Shown here: positions 16,801-22,241 of the stretch, in pieces | Layout: each line of letters starts with the position of its first letter | Numbering within the stretch: the first letter of the stretch is position 1 | Virus record (IMG/VR): IMGVR_UViG_3300044620_000288 | Span: 64,001 to 86,241 of that record | DNA: 22,241 nt | Direction: 5' to 3' (one strand) | DNA from: a virus | Program-made: the position numbers and the translations under genes | The notes under the pieces: generated by a model | Databases searched by the model: none | Seen by the model: only the letters and a program-made list of their open reading frames with translations | What the model was told of the DNA's origin: nothing

Positions 16801-19553
16801 ACTACCGTTCAGTATCTCCAACTAACGCAATGGTCTCTATAAGAGGAGTTGCTAGTGGAACTTGGGGAATTAATATTTCTGGTAATGCTGCTACTTCAGA
16901 TAGAGTAAATGAGGTAAGTGAAACTAATTTGAACACTGCATTTACTAACACACCAGCAGGTCAATTATCGTGGACTGAGAATTACAACCAGACAAATGCA
17001 CCAACACCAAATACATATTACAATACTATCTCTATGAGGCATAGTAATCCTAGTAATGTATATGGGAATCAGTTAGCAATTCGTTGGGTAGATTCTGAGC
17101 CAAATACCTATGTTAGAGTTGTAAATAATGGGTCTTTTGGTCCGTGGAGAACAATTTTAGCTGATTTTAATTATAATTCTTATGCTCCAACATTAACAGG
17201 CGGTGGAGCATCAGGTACTTGGGGAATTAATATTACAGGAACAGCAGGATCCGAAACTTTAAATACCGTAACAAGTAGAGGAGCTACTACATCAAATGCT
17301 GTTACAGTAGGATTATTAATAGCTCAAGGTCCCGGAGGGAACTACAATGAAAATGTTAGACTTCCGGGTTCAACTGCTGTAATATCATTTAATACAAGTG
17401 GAGCTACCGGTGCAGGTAGCTATAATATAGTTTCTCAAACTAACTTTCAAATAAGAAATGCTGTTGGTACTCAAGTGTTTGTAATGGACCAATCAGGTAA
17501 TCTTACTATGACAGGGAACATTAGTGGTAATTATATTTTGGGAACATATTTTAATGCTTCTTTAGGTAACTCTGAGAATCCTACTATTGGTCAAATATGG
17601 ACACAAAATACGACTGATAACTATTTAAGAAAATCAACGCCTGCTCATTTTAGAAGTCAAATAACAGATGGAGTGTATGTGTACACGAGAGGTCAATCAA
17701 ACTGGAATGATAGCACTGTTATTAATAATGTTGTAGGTTTATTAGCATGGAAAAACTATGGCAATGCACACGTTATATTTGATGCTTCTCAAGGAACTTC
17801 TCCAAGTGGTGGTGGTGTAAGTCAAACTAATGCTACAAATGCTTGGAGTGCTTCTTACCCAACATTAATGGGATGGAATGGTAGTCAAACATATGGAGTA
17901 AGAGTAGATAGTGCTAGAGTAGCTGATAGTGCTACACTTGCACCTGCATATTTACCATTAGCAGGTGGTACATTAACAGGACCTCTCACGATAGGTACTA
18001 CTGTGAATTCAGTGATTTGGAATGACGGTACTGGCACCTACATGGAAAATACGGGTAATAGTGCAGCAACCAGAGTTATTAGATTACAGGCTCATAATGG
18101 AAGCTTTAGTTACACTCAACTATTTGTTAATGGTGGTGGTGGATATGTAGAAGTTAATAACCAAATGCGTGCTCCAATCTACTATGACTCTCAAGATACA
18201 ACATATTATCTAGACCCTAATAGTACAGGACTTTCTCTTTCAAGTAATGGTATAGTTTCTTCAGGGGTAGGAACTTCTGGAGGATTTCAAAACAGGGTAT
18301 ATACATCAGGAAGAAATAGAATTTGGAGTTTTGGTAATGCTGATGGCTACGGTATAAGCTATTTTCAAGGTGGTCCAGATTATATTGGTTTGCACGTTTC
18401 TGGCAGTCCTACGCAAGCTGGTTCAGATTTTTGGGTAAGTTCTACTGGTATTGCTCAAGCATCAGGAAGTATGAGGGCTCCTATATTCTATGATTCTAAT
18501 GATACCTCTTACTATGTAGATCCTAATAGTGAATCTAATCTATATAGATTTACAGCAGCGTCTATGACAAGAAATGCTATTAACTATCTTAGTATTAATT
18601 CACCTTTCACTACAAGAGCAGCTCAAACAAGACCATATCAAAACGGAACAATGGGCTGGGGAACTGTTGATTTTAATGCTGTGTTTTCTAACTGGGGCTC
18701 AGGTTTTATTGATACTTGGAGTAATCCAGCAAATGCTCCCGGAGGTTCAAGTCACTATGTTGGATTTAATGCAATGCATTATAATTTTGAAAATAATTCT
18801 CAAGGATATGGATTCCAAATGGCTTGTGCTGGAGAAGCAGCAAATAGATATTTTTGGAGAAATGGATGGCCTAATTTAAATGGTTGGGTGGAAATGTACC
18901 ATACTGGTAACTTTAATCCGGGAAGCTATTTACCACTATCTGGGGGTACTATGACTGGTGCTATCACAACACCTACGGGAACTTCAATGTATATTGGCGG
19001 ACAAAATGTTACCACAAGTGCTAGACTTATTATTAACTGGCATACAGACTCAGATTATAATTATCTAATAGGTAAAAGAGCAGGATCATGGACTCAACCT
19101 ATGGATATTTCTTTCTATACAGGTTTAAGATATCATGCACACCAAGCATATAATGGTCATATATTTTACGTTACTGGTTATGATGGTACAGAAGCTTTTT
19201 CTATAGGAAAAGGTGATGCTAATGTAAGAGTTGTTAACAATATTTATGCTTCTTCTTTTTTTGAAACTTCAGACAAAAGACTTAAAGAACTTGTTCAAGA
19301 CAATTACTCTGTAGAGGGTATTCATCTTGTTAAGCCAAAACTTTATATTAAAAATGGTAAAGAAGAAGTAGGATATTATGCTCAAGATTTTCAAGAGATT
19401 CTTCCTGTTGCTATTGCTACAGAGTTGAATGGATATTTAAACCTTTCATACACTCAGGTTCACACAGTTAAGATTGCGCATCTTGAAGATTCTGTTGAAG
19501 AAATAAAAGCAAAAATTTTATATTTAGAAAATCAATTAAAACAAAAACAATGA
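13890..19553 (+). CDS. Collagen-like tail fibre with C-terminal S74 intramolecular chaperone
   Basis: An 1887-residue phage fibre, probably trimeric and receptor-binding. Order: a Pro/Ser-rich N-terminus with paired SFLSRL and SFLSKL motifs; an anchor-like module (about 125-160) shared with the preceding gene; a 113-triplet Gly-X-Y tract (164-503); an 82-residue beta domain (503-584); a 58-triplet Gly-X-Y tract (585-758); a long beta-rich shaft/tip with repeated ASGTWGIN, YLPL(A/S)GGT(L/M)TG and YYxDPNS modules; and a Peptidase_S74 chaperone from S1794. The S74 dyad is visible as S1794-D-K-R-L-K1799, the same Ser-to-Lys spacing as in endosialidases, so self-cleavage should release about 93 C-terminal residues ending in a coiled coil. 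From about 16180 the DNA is more AT-rich than before, as if the tip was exchanged. Its stop overlaps the next start (ATGA). Fibre identity is firm; the receptor is unknown. Confidence 0.9.
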   Translation: MNVLPNILQYGSSGTSGTSGVSQASDCVDNLPVYINPVVASVEPPPSELSSSQPSFLSRLYGRAPVQETPPIIISEPLIYVAPAPIDPNNNQSFLSKLLGGDCRNTSFTNSPVICSADACPIILDATCVFYEGYNLIYTGISANDNLQTALEKIEETFANSLAGSSGTSGTSGSSGTSGSSGTAGTTGTSGTTGTSGTSGTTGTSGSSGTSGTTGTSGTTGTSGTTGTSGTSGTSATSGTSGTAGTSGTSGTTGTSGTSATDGTGGTSGTSGTDGTSGSSGSSGTSGTSGTTGTSGTTGTSGTSGTAGSSGTSGTTGTSGSSGSTGTSGTSGTTGTSGTSGSSATDGTGGTSGTSGTSATSGSSGTTGTSGSSGTAGTSATSGSSGTSGTSGTDGTGGSSGTSGTSSTSGTSGSSGTDGSEGTSGTSGTSATSGTSGSTGTSGTSGSTGTSGSSGTSGTSATDGTGGTSGTSATSGTSGTSATSGTSGTAGTTGTSGSSGLSGDRFATTSTSTYTLGAVGSSGTITVGTGLAYTVAQSIIIAYDANNHVEAEVTSYNPSTGSLSFTVFRLTGSGTYSLFQVNLDGATGGDGSSGSSGTSGTSATAGTSGTTGTSGSSGTSATSGSSGTTGTSGTGGTSGTSGTTGTSGSSGSSGSSGSSGSSGTSATSGTSGTSGTNGSGGTSGTSGSSGSSGSSGTAGTAGSPGTSGTSGSSGTGGSSGTSATSGTSGSSGTSGSSGTTGTSGTTGTSGTSGTSGATQAFSNVLTMNSGGAGDASGTTYNGSASRTLSYNTIGAAASANFKVLGANVNYDVNRSIKTSGGGLAIYSGYSTGTNRPTTYDISAQFAATNDIAFEIAADWLSGSGPTLYARSLRDCCQDWSSWVTILTSLNYNSYSPTLTGGGASGTWGINITGNAETVDGFSASQSTIANGIVVRDPSGYIFGSYINMTDDGNPGGGTSITSFITKQGDNYYRSVSPTNAMVSIRGVASGTWGINISGNAATSDRVNEVSETNLNTAFTNTPAGQLSWTENYNQTNAPTPNTYYNTISMRHSNPSNVYGNQLAIRWVDSEPNTYVRVVNNGSFGPWRTILADFNYNSYAPTLTGGGASGTWGINITGTAGSETLNTVTSRGATTSNAVTVGLLIAQGPGGNYNENVRLPGSTAVISFNTSGATGAGSYNIVSQTNFQIRNAVGTQVFVMDQSGNLTMTGNISGNYILGTYFNASLGNSENPTIGQIWTQNTTDNYLRKSTPAHFRSQITDGVYVYTRGQSNWNDSTVINNVVGLLAWKNYGNAHVIFDASQGTSPSGGGVSQTNATNAWSASYPTLMGWNGSQTYGVRVDSARVADSATLAPAYLPLAGGTLTGPLTIGTTVNSVIWNDGTGTYMENTGNSAATRVIRLQAHNGSFSYTQLFVNGGGGYVEVNNQMRAPIYYDSQDTTYYLDPNSTGLSLSSNGIVSSGVGTSGGFQNRVYTSGRNRIWSFGNADGYGISYFQGGPDYIGLHVSGSPTQAGSDFWVSSTGIAQASGSMRAPIFYDSNDTSYYVDPNSESNLYRFTAASMTRNAINYLSINSPFTTRAAQTRPYQNGTMGWGTVDFNAVFSNWGSGFIDTWSNPANAPGGSSHYVGFNAMHYNFENNSQGYGFQMACAGEAANRYFWRNGWPNLNGWVEMYHTGNFNPGSYLPLSGGTMTGAITTPTGTSMYIGGQNVTTSARLIINWHTDSDYNYLIGKRAGSWTQPMDISFYTGLRYHAHQAYNGHIFYVTGYDGTEAFSIGKGDANVRVVNNIYASSFFETSDKRLKELVQDNYSVEGIHLVKPKLYIKNGKEEVGYYAQDFQEILPVAIATELNGYLNLSYTQVHTVKIAHLEDSVEEIKAKILYLENQLKQKQ
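14379..15398 (+). repeat. Collagen-like Gly-Thr-Ser tract 1 (113 triplets)
   Basis: 113 consecutive Gly-X-Y triplets, mostly GTS, GSS and GTT, with no proline and no break in register. Ten triplets replace Gly: nine with Ala (ATS or ATD) and one with Ser (STS). The submotif TD-GTG recurs four times. Synonymous codons for Gly, Thr and Ser are heavily mixed, so the repeat is much more exact in protein than in DNA. The low complexity opens long shadow frames on both strands that are not genes. Confidence 0.92.
15399..15641 (+). other. Beta-rich domain interrupting the two collagen-like tracts
   Basis: About 82 residues with alternating hydrophobic strands (GTITVGTGLAYTV, IIIAYDANN, VTSYNPSTGSLSF) and no triplet repeat. 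Similar knobs between Gly-rich stalks are common in phage collagen-like fibres. It ends in VNLDG just as the triplets resume. Confidence 0.6.
15642..16163 (+). repeat. Collagen-like Gly-Thr/Ser-Ser tract 2 (58 triplets)
   Basis: 58 uninterrupted Gly-X-Y triplets, richer in GSS than tract 1. There is a single proline (one GSP), and Ala replaces Gly in four triplets (ATA and ATS). The tract ends where the fibre shaft begins and where base composition changes. Confidence 0.9.
16558..17240 (+). repeat. Fibre repeats around ASGTWGINI
   Basis: A module reading NYNSY, then PTLTGGGASGTWGINITG, occurs at about 16558-16629 and again at about 17170-17240. A shorter version (ASGTWGINISGNA) lies at about 16850-16889. 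Between copies are 'W..ILT/ILAD' segments, as in phage fibres built from repeated beta modules. Copies differ in synonymous codons. Confidence 0.7.
18162..18536 (+). repeat. Paired fibre modules MRAPI-YDS-DT-YY-DPNS
   Basis: Two copies, at 18162-18230 and 18468-18536, about 306 bases apart, each read MRAPI(Y/F)YDS.DT.YY.DPNS. The motif is common in phage fibre tips upstream of S74 chaperones and probably marks structurally repeated beta segments. Confidence 0.7.
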
Positions 19554-19933
19554 AAACAATTCAACCAGTAACAGTATGGTATGGTGGACAAGAAGTTCAA
19601 GCAACCATTCTTGGTGCAATAGCACAAAATGACAACCTTGTAAACTCTGCTACTTTTCAGTATCAATTACTGCAAGAGGTTTCTCAACCGGGCAGCATAT
19701 ATGCGTACACTCAGCCTGTGGTTACAAACTATTTAACTATGACAGGAGAGGCATACGATAATTGGGGAGATAACGACTATGCGTATGATTGGATTGCTGA
19801 GCAACTTAATCTTACCATTACAGGACCTTATGTTCCTCCTACTCCTATTCCTCCTGTACCAAGTACTACTAGTACAACAACAGAAGCTCCTTCAACAACC
19901 ACCACATCTACAACCACTGTGTCTAGTAAGTAA
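19550..19933 (+). CDS. Small phage structural protein with Thr-rich C-terminal tail
   Basis: A 127-residue protein whose ATG overlaps the fibre stop (ATGA), so it is translationally coupled. The first 95 residues look like a compact alpha/beta domain (VTVWYGGQEVQATILGAI, then LTMTGEAYDNWG and DYAYDWIAEQLNLTI). A Pro linker follows, then a tail of about 24 residues made almost only of Thr and Ser with one EAP. Such mucin-like tails appear on small virion proteins of Bacteroidota phages. Function is unknown. The position suggests an accessory of the fibre or baseplate, and the tail is an obvious candidate for O-glycosylation given the glycosyltransferase gene nearby (inference). Confidence 0.65.
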   Translation: MKTIQPVTVWYGGQEVQATILGAIAQNDNLVNSATFQYQLLQEVSQPGSIYAYTQPVVTNYLTMTGEAYDNWGDNDYAYDWIAEQLNLTITGPYVPPTPIPPVPSTTSTTTEAPSTTTTSTTTVSSK

Positions 19934-19935
19934 CT

Positions 19936-20691
19936 ATGTCTTGGGCAAGCTTAGCAAGTAATCAGACTGTATCGTTTAACAACCTACAGAACGCTGTAAC
20001 AAATGGTTATTTTGTTGCCCTTACAGGTATTCCTGCAACTCAAGAACAAATTACTAAGTCAGATGCTTCCACATATGTTAATGTTGATACAGGGTATGCT
20101 CCCTTTGCAGGTAAGGCAAGTAACCAGCTTGTTGTAAAAAGCAATCTGAGGCCTGTAAGTTATGCCTACACCATCTATTACGAGGAAGCTTGTTACTATG
20201 ATGGATTTTATATTGAGGGAGGTGCTGCAACTGCTGACATAGCGTGTGGTAACACTCTCACCATAACACTATACAGCCCTGTTTCATCATTTGCAAATGG
20301 AATGAAGCTGTTTTATGATTCAGCTTGTTCTAATTTTTGGTATGGAGATACAGGTGGCTGTGGTCAGTATTACAAGGTGATAGTTGCAGGAACATCATAT
20401 TCATTCACTTATGCAAACTCAAGCTCTACAGTGGGTAGTTTGACTGCTTGTCCAACTCCAACATGTCAACAGATCTATCTATATCCTTTTAACGAGTATC
20501 CATGTGACCACTACTACAGCTATACATTATTTGATACTGATAATGCTCTAGCTCCTACGAGATTATGGCTTGCTTATGAATGTAATGTAACTCCTGTAGT
20601 AGGGCAACTTAAATGGTATTCTCAGGGACCGGGTGGATTTAGTTATCAGGTGAATAATGCTGGATTTATTGTAGATACAGTGTCATGTTAA
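19936..20691 (+). CDS. Cys-rich phage structural/adhesion protein
   Basis: A 251-residue protein that starts two bases after the previous stop. The N-terminal 70 residues (WASLASNQTVSFNNLQNAV, then F.GKASNQLV) form a module that appears to recur in Bacteroidota phage tail proteins. The rest is aromatic- and Cys-rich beta sequence with a repeated 'YY...C...FY' pattern, including DSACSNFWYGDTGGCGQYY. About ten Cys suggest disulfides or metal sites. No signal peptide is seen. It is the last gene before a new promoter. A tail-tip or adhesion role is inferred from context only. Confidence 0.6.
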   Translation: MSWASLASNQTVSFNNLQNAVTNGYFVALTGIPATQEQITKSDASTYVNVDTGYAPFAGKASNQLVVKSNLRPVSYAYTIYYEEACYYDGFYIEGGAATADIACGNTLTITLYSPVSSFANGMKLFYDSACSNFWYGDTGGCGQYYKVIVAGTSYSFTYANSSSTVGSLTACPTPTCQQIYLYPFNEYPCDHYYSYTLFDTDNALAPTRLWLAYECNVTPVVGQLKWYSQGPGGFSYQVNNAGFIVDTVSC

Positions 20692-20697
20692 AAAATA

Positions 20698-20729
20698 TTT
20701 TTTTAATTGAATAAACTTAACTATATTTG
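20698..20729 (+). promoter_or_regulatory. Putative Bacteroidota-type promoter before the 135-residue gene
   Basis: TATATTTG at 20722-20729 fits the TAnnTTTG -7 box exactly. At the expected -33 distance there is only a T-run (20698-20704) rather than TTG. A TTG at 20707-20709 is too close, with 12 bases between. The start site would be near 20733, giving an 18-base leader to ATG 20751 with no Shine-Dalgarno sequence. Confidence 0.45.
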
Positions 20730-20750
20730 TAATTCTTAAACCCACAAAGT

Positions 20751-21158
20751 ATGAACTTAAAGCTACATGAGGTGATTAACCTCTTTTATGAACTAAACGG
20801 TGTTACCAAACAAGATGGAGAAATGGTAAGCCAAGGTCTTTTGAAACAGAAAATGTCCCTCAAAGTGAAGGTGTACCTACAGCGTTTGAACAATGCTATA
20901 GGTGAAGACATTAAAATCTATGAGGAAGCTAGAAAGGAGCTGTTTAAAAAATATGGTGAAGAGGGAGAGGGTGGAAACATCAGCATTTCTAATGACAACA
21001 TTGCTGCTTTTAACAAAGATCATGTTGATCTTCTAGAAGCAGACAAAGCTATCGATGTTGCTACATTATGGGGAGCTGATTTAACATTAGATAGCTTCTC
21101 TAACATTGAGACTGAAGAGTTCTATCCATTGGTGTTCAAACTTGTAGACGGAAAGTAA
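20751..21158 (+). CDS. Conserved-looking phage protein of unknown function
   Basis: A 135-residue acidic protein with its own promoter. The N-terminal half is helical and charged (LHEVINLFYELNGV, LLKQKMSLKVKVYLQRLNNAI, EEARKELFKKYGEE) and probably forms a helical hairpin. A Gly-rich turn is followed by ISISNDNIAAF and a shorter C-terminal part. This layout resembles small helical proteins found near tail genes of many siphophages (DUF1617-like), but I cannot confirm membership. No catalytic motif, signal peptide or membrane segment is seen. It ends just before the shared terminator. Confidence 0.55.
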   Translation: MNLKLHEVINLFYELNGVTKQDGEMVSQGLLKQKMSLKVKVYLQRLNNAIGEDIKIYEEARKELFKKYGEEGEGGNISISNDNIAAFNKDHVDLLEADKAIDVATLWGADLTLDSFSNIETEEFYPLVFKLVDGK

Positions 21159-21171
21159 TATATACACGTTC

Positions 21172-22241
21172 TTATAAAAGGGCTAGCAGTGGTACCACCA
21201 CGTCGCTAGCCTTTATTTTTTTGTGGCATTCCCATTGTCTGTCTGTGCCCTTATGCTCAGGACACCAGTCCCAATCTCCTGCATCAAATCTGTATTCAGC
21301 TTTGTTCCAGCATCCATGACATACATTTGTATTAGTGATTCTGATACAGCTAAACTCATGATCTGCATCTGTGAAGTTGGATATCATTACCACCTTCTTA
21401 TCCATAGCCCACGCTAACCAGCTGAGTCCACTGGACAATCCAATGAATAGGTGACTGTGATGGATTACATTCATAGTGTTCTCCATGGATGTGTCTTCTA
21501 TCTGTATACAGTTGTCAAAAGGATTCTTCTCCTTAGACACATTGATCACCTGATATCCTTTCTCATGTATATAGTTTATCACAAGTTGCCATTCTTCCTT
21601 CTGCCAGAACTTACAGCCAGCTGTAGAGTTGGTGGCTATCGTAACATATTTACCATATAAATTGTTACCAGGAGTGAATGCAATTCTAGGTTTAAGTTCT
21701 TGATAATCAAGACCTAAGATGTTGGTAGCTGCCTCTTGAAGCTTTACAGTGTTACACAAAGCTGGTTCCTTGTCTGGATTGTAAAACCAACCAATGCTGT
21801 ACATCCCAAGGATGCCCTCAGCCTTCTGACCAGGATTGATAAACTCAAGCTCTGGATAGACATCCTCAAAGAGGAAGTTCTTAAACGTGCTCACTATTAC
21901 ATGGCAATTGTGCTTCTTCTTAAACTCTAGCACATAAGGCATCCATGCTATTGTATCTCCTAATGACTTACTGTCAAACGCTATGTATACACGCTTACCT
22001 GCGTAGTCTAGAGTGTATTCATAATAGGGCTCATCATCTTTCCATATCTTAATGGTCCACTTAGTGTACCACCTCCTATTTAGCTTAATCCAATTCTGCG
22101 CACCTATTGTATTTCTGTAATGACACACACCTTCCTCATCGATGTATTCCACTCTAAACTTACTCTTAGACCTTCCCTTGATTTCAAGGAACGGTTCTAA
22201 CACAAAGTTGTGATCAATTGTCACATGTTCGTTAGATTGTA
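21172..22241 (-). CDS. TibC/AAH-like iron-finger O-heptosyltransferase family glycosyltransferase (5' partial)
   Basis: A glycosyltransferase of the bacterial autotransporter strand-loop-strand O-heptosyltransferase (BAHT) family, whose members move heptose from ADP-heptose to Ser/Thr of adhesins. The frame stays open to the right edge. GTG at 22224 is the only candidate start seen and is probably internal, because TibC is about 406 residues. Numbered from that GTG: a beta-rich N-terminal domain (1-75); GDTIAW with D90 (TibC's key Asp is about 20 residues later, matching a lost N-terminus); a second Rossmann half with YVTIATNST and K205; GLSSGLSWLAWA; and a C-terminal iron-finger with C302, C305, C321 and C333 set in CHGCWN, WCPEHKGT and WEC. 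All hallmarks are present. It is the only minus-strand gene and converges on the tail block. The donor and target are unproven; phage fibre Ser/Thr is a guess. Confidence 0.85.
   Translation of the reverse strand, partial: QSNEHVTIDHNFVLEPFLEIKGRSKSKFRVEYIDEEGVCHYRNTIGAQNWIKLNRRWYTKWTIKIWKDDEPYYEYTLDYAGKRVYIAFDSKSLGDTIAWMPYVLEFKKKHNCHVIVSTFKNFLFEDVYPELEFINPGQKAEGILGMYSIGWFYNPDKEPALCNTVKLQEAATNILGLDYQELKPRIAFTPGNNLYGKYVTIATNSTAGCKFWQKEEWQLVINYIHEKGYQVINVSKEKNPFDNCIQIEDTSMENTMNVIHHSHLFIGLSSGLSWLAWAMDKKVVMISNFTDADHEFSCIRITNTNVCHGCWNKAEYRFDAGDWDWCPEHKGTDRQWECHKKIKASDVVVPLLALL
21177..21222. terminator. Bidirectional hairpin terminator between convergent genes
   Basis: Stem GGCTAGC (21181-21187) pairs with GCTAGCC (21205-21211), extended by AAA/TTT pairing around a bulged G. 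The loop contains a second small palindrome, GTGGTACCAC. On the plus strand it is followed by TTT-A-TTTTTTT to 21222. Read on the minus strand it is followed by TTTTA. It terminates the plus-strand gene ending at 21158 and lies inside the last codons of the minus-strand gene. Confidence 0.7.

Noticed and set aside
22222-22224. GTG as the true start of the glycosyltransferase gene
   Set aside because: The frame continues to the right edge, and family proteins have about 20 or more extra residues before the GDTIAW motif. It is probably an internal Val.

Overview
The window looks like the late (virion) region of a large tailed phage of a Bacteroidota host, most likely a crAss-like phage (order Crassvirales) or a close relative. 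Four things point there. A giant protein carries a DFDID catalytic loop like that of the virion-packaged single-chain RNA polymerases of crAss-like phages (type: gp66 of Cellulophaga phage phi14:2). A second giant protein follows in tandem. The host-type promoters have the form TTG-N19-TAnnTTTG, and genes lack clear Shine-Dalgarno sites. No host gene, tRNA, rRNA, integrase, insertion sequence or CRISPR array is visible. The DNA is AT-rich and almost entirely coding.

Layout. Positions 1-8289 (+) hold the giant virion RNA polymerase, open at the left window edge, with a degenerate zincin-like motif near its visible N-terminus and a NADAR (YbiA-like) domain at its C-terminus. Positions 8295-13409 (+) hold a 1704-residue presumed cargo/ejection protein with a RecB/Cas4-type PD-(D/E)XK nuclease domain, coiled coil and one membrane segment near the C-terminus. 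A consensus promoter at 13451-13480 then opens a block of adhesion/tail genes. These are a small structural protein (13486-13881), an 1887-residue fibre (13890-19553) with two Gly-X-Y collagen-like tracts almost free of proline and a self-cleaving S74 chaperone, a small protein with a Thr-rich tail (19550-19933), and a Cys-rich structural protein (19936-20691). A second promoter precedes a 135-residue unknown (20751-21158). A terminator hairpin at 21177-21222 separates it from a convergent minus-strand gene (21172 to the right edge) that belongs to the iron-finger autotransporter O-heptosyltransferase (BAHT/TibC-like) family.

How the parts may work together (inference). The two giant proteins would be packaged and delivered with the genome. 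The polymerase would start early transcription, while its NADAR domain could reverse guanine ADP-ribosylation of DNA or otherwise handle NAD-derived damage, a plausible answer to DarT-type or NAD-dependent defence. The nuclease domain could act on host or phage DNA on entry. In the tail block, the heptosyltransferase-family enzyme lies five genes away from a fibre with 171 Gly-Thr/Ser-Ser/Thr triplets and beside a protein with a mucin-like Thr tail. A self-contained phage system for O-glycosylating its own collagen-like fibre is the most interesting testable idea here.
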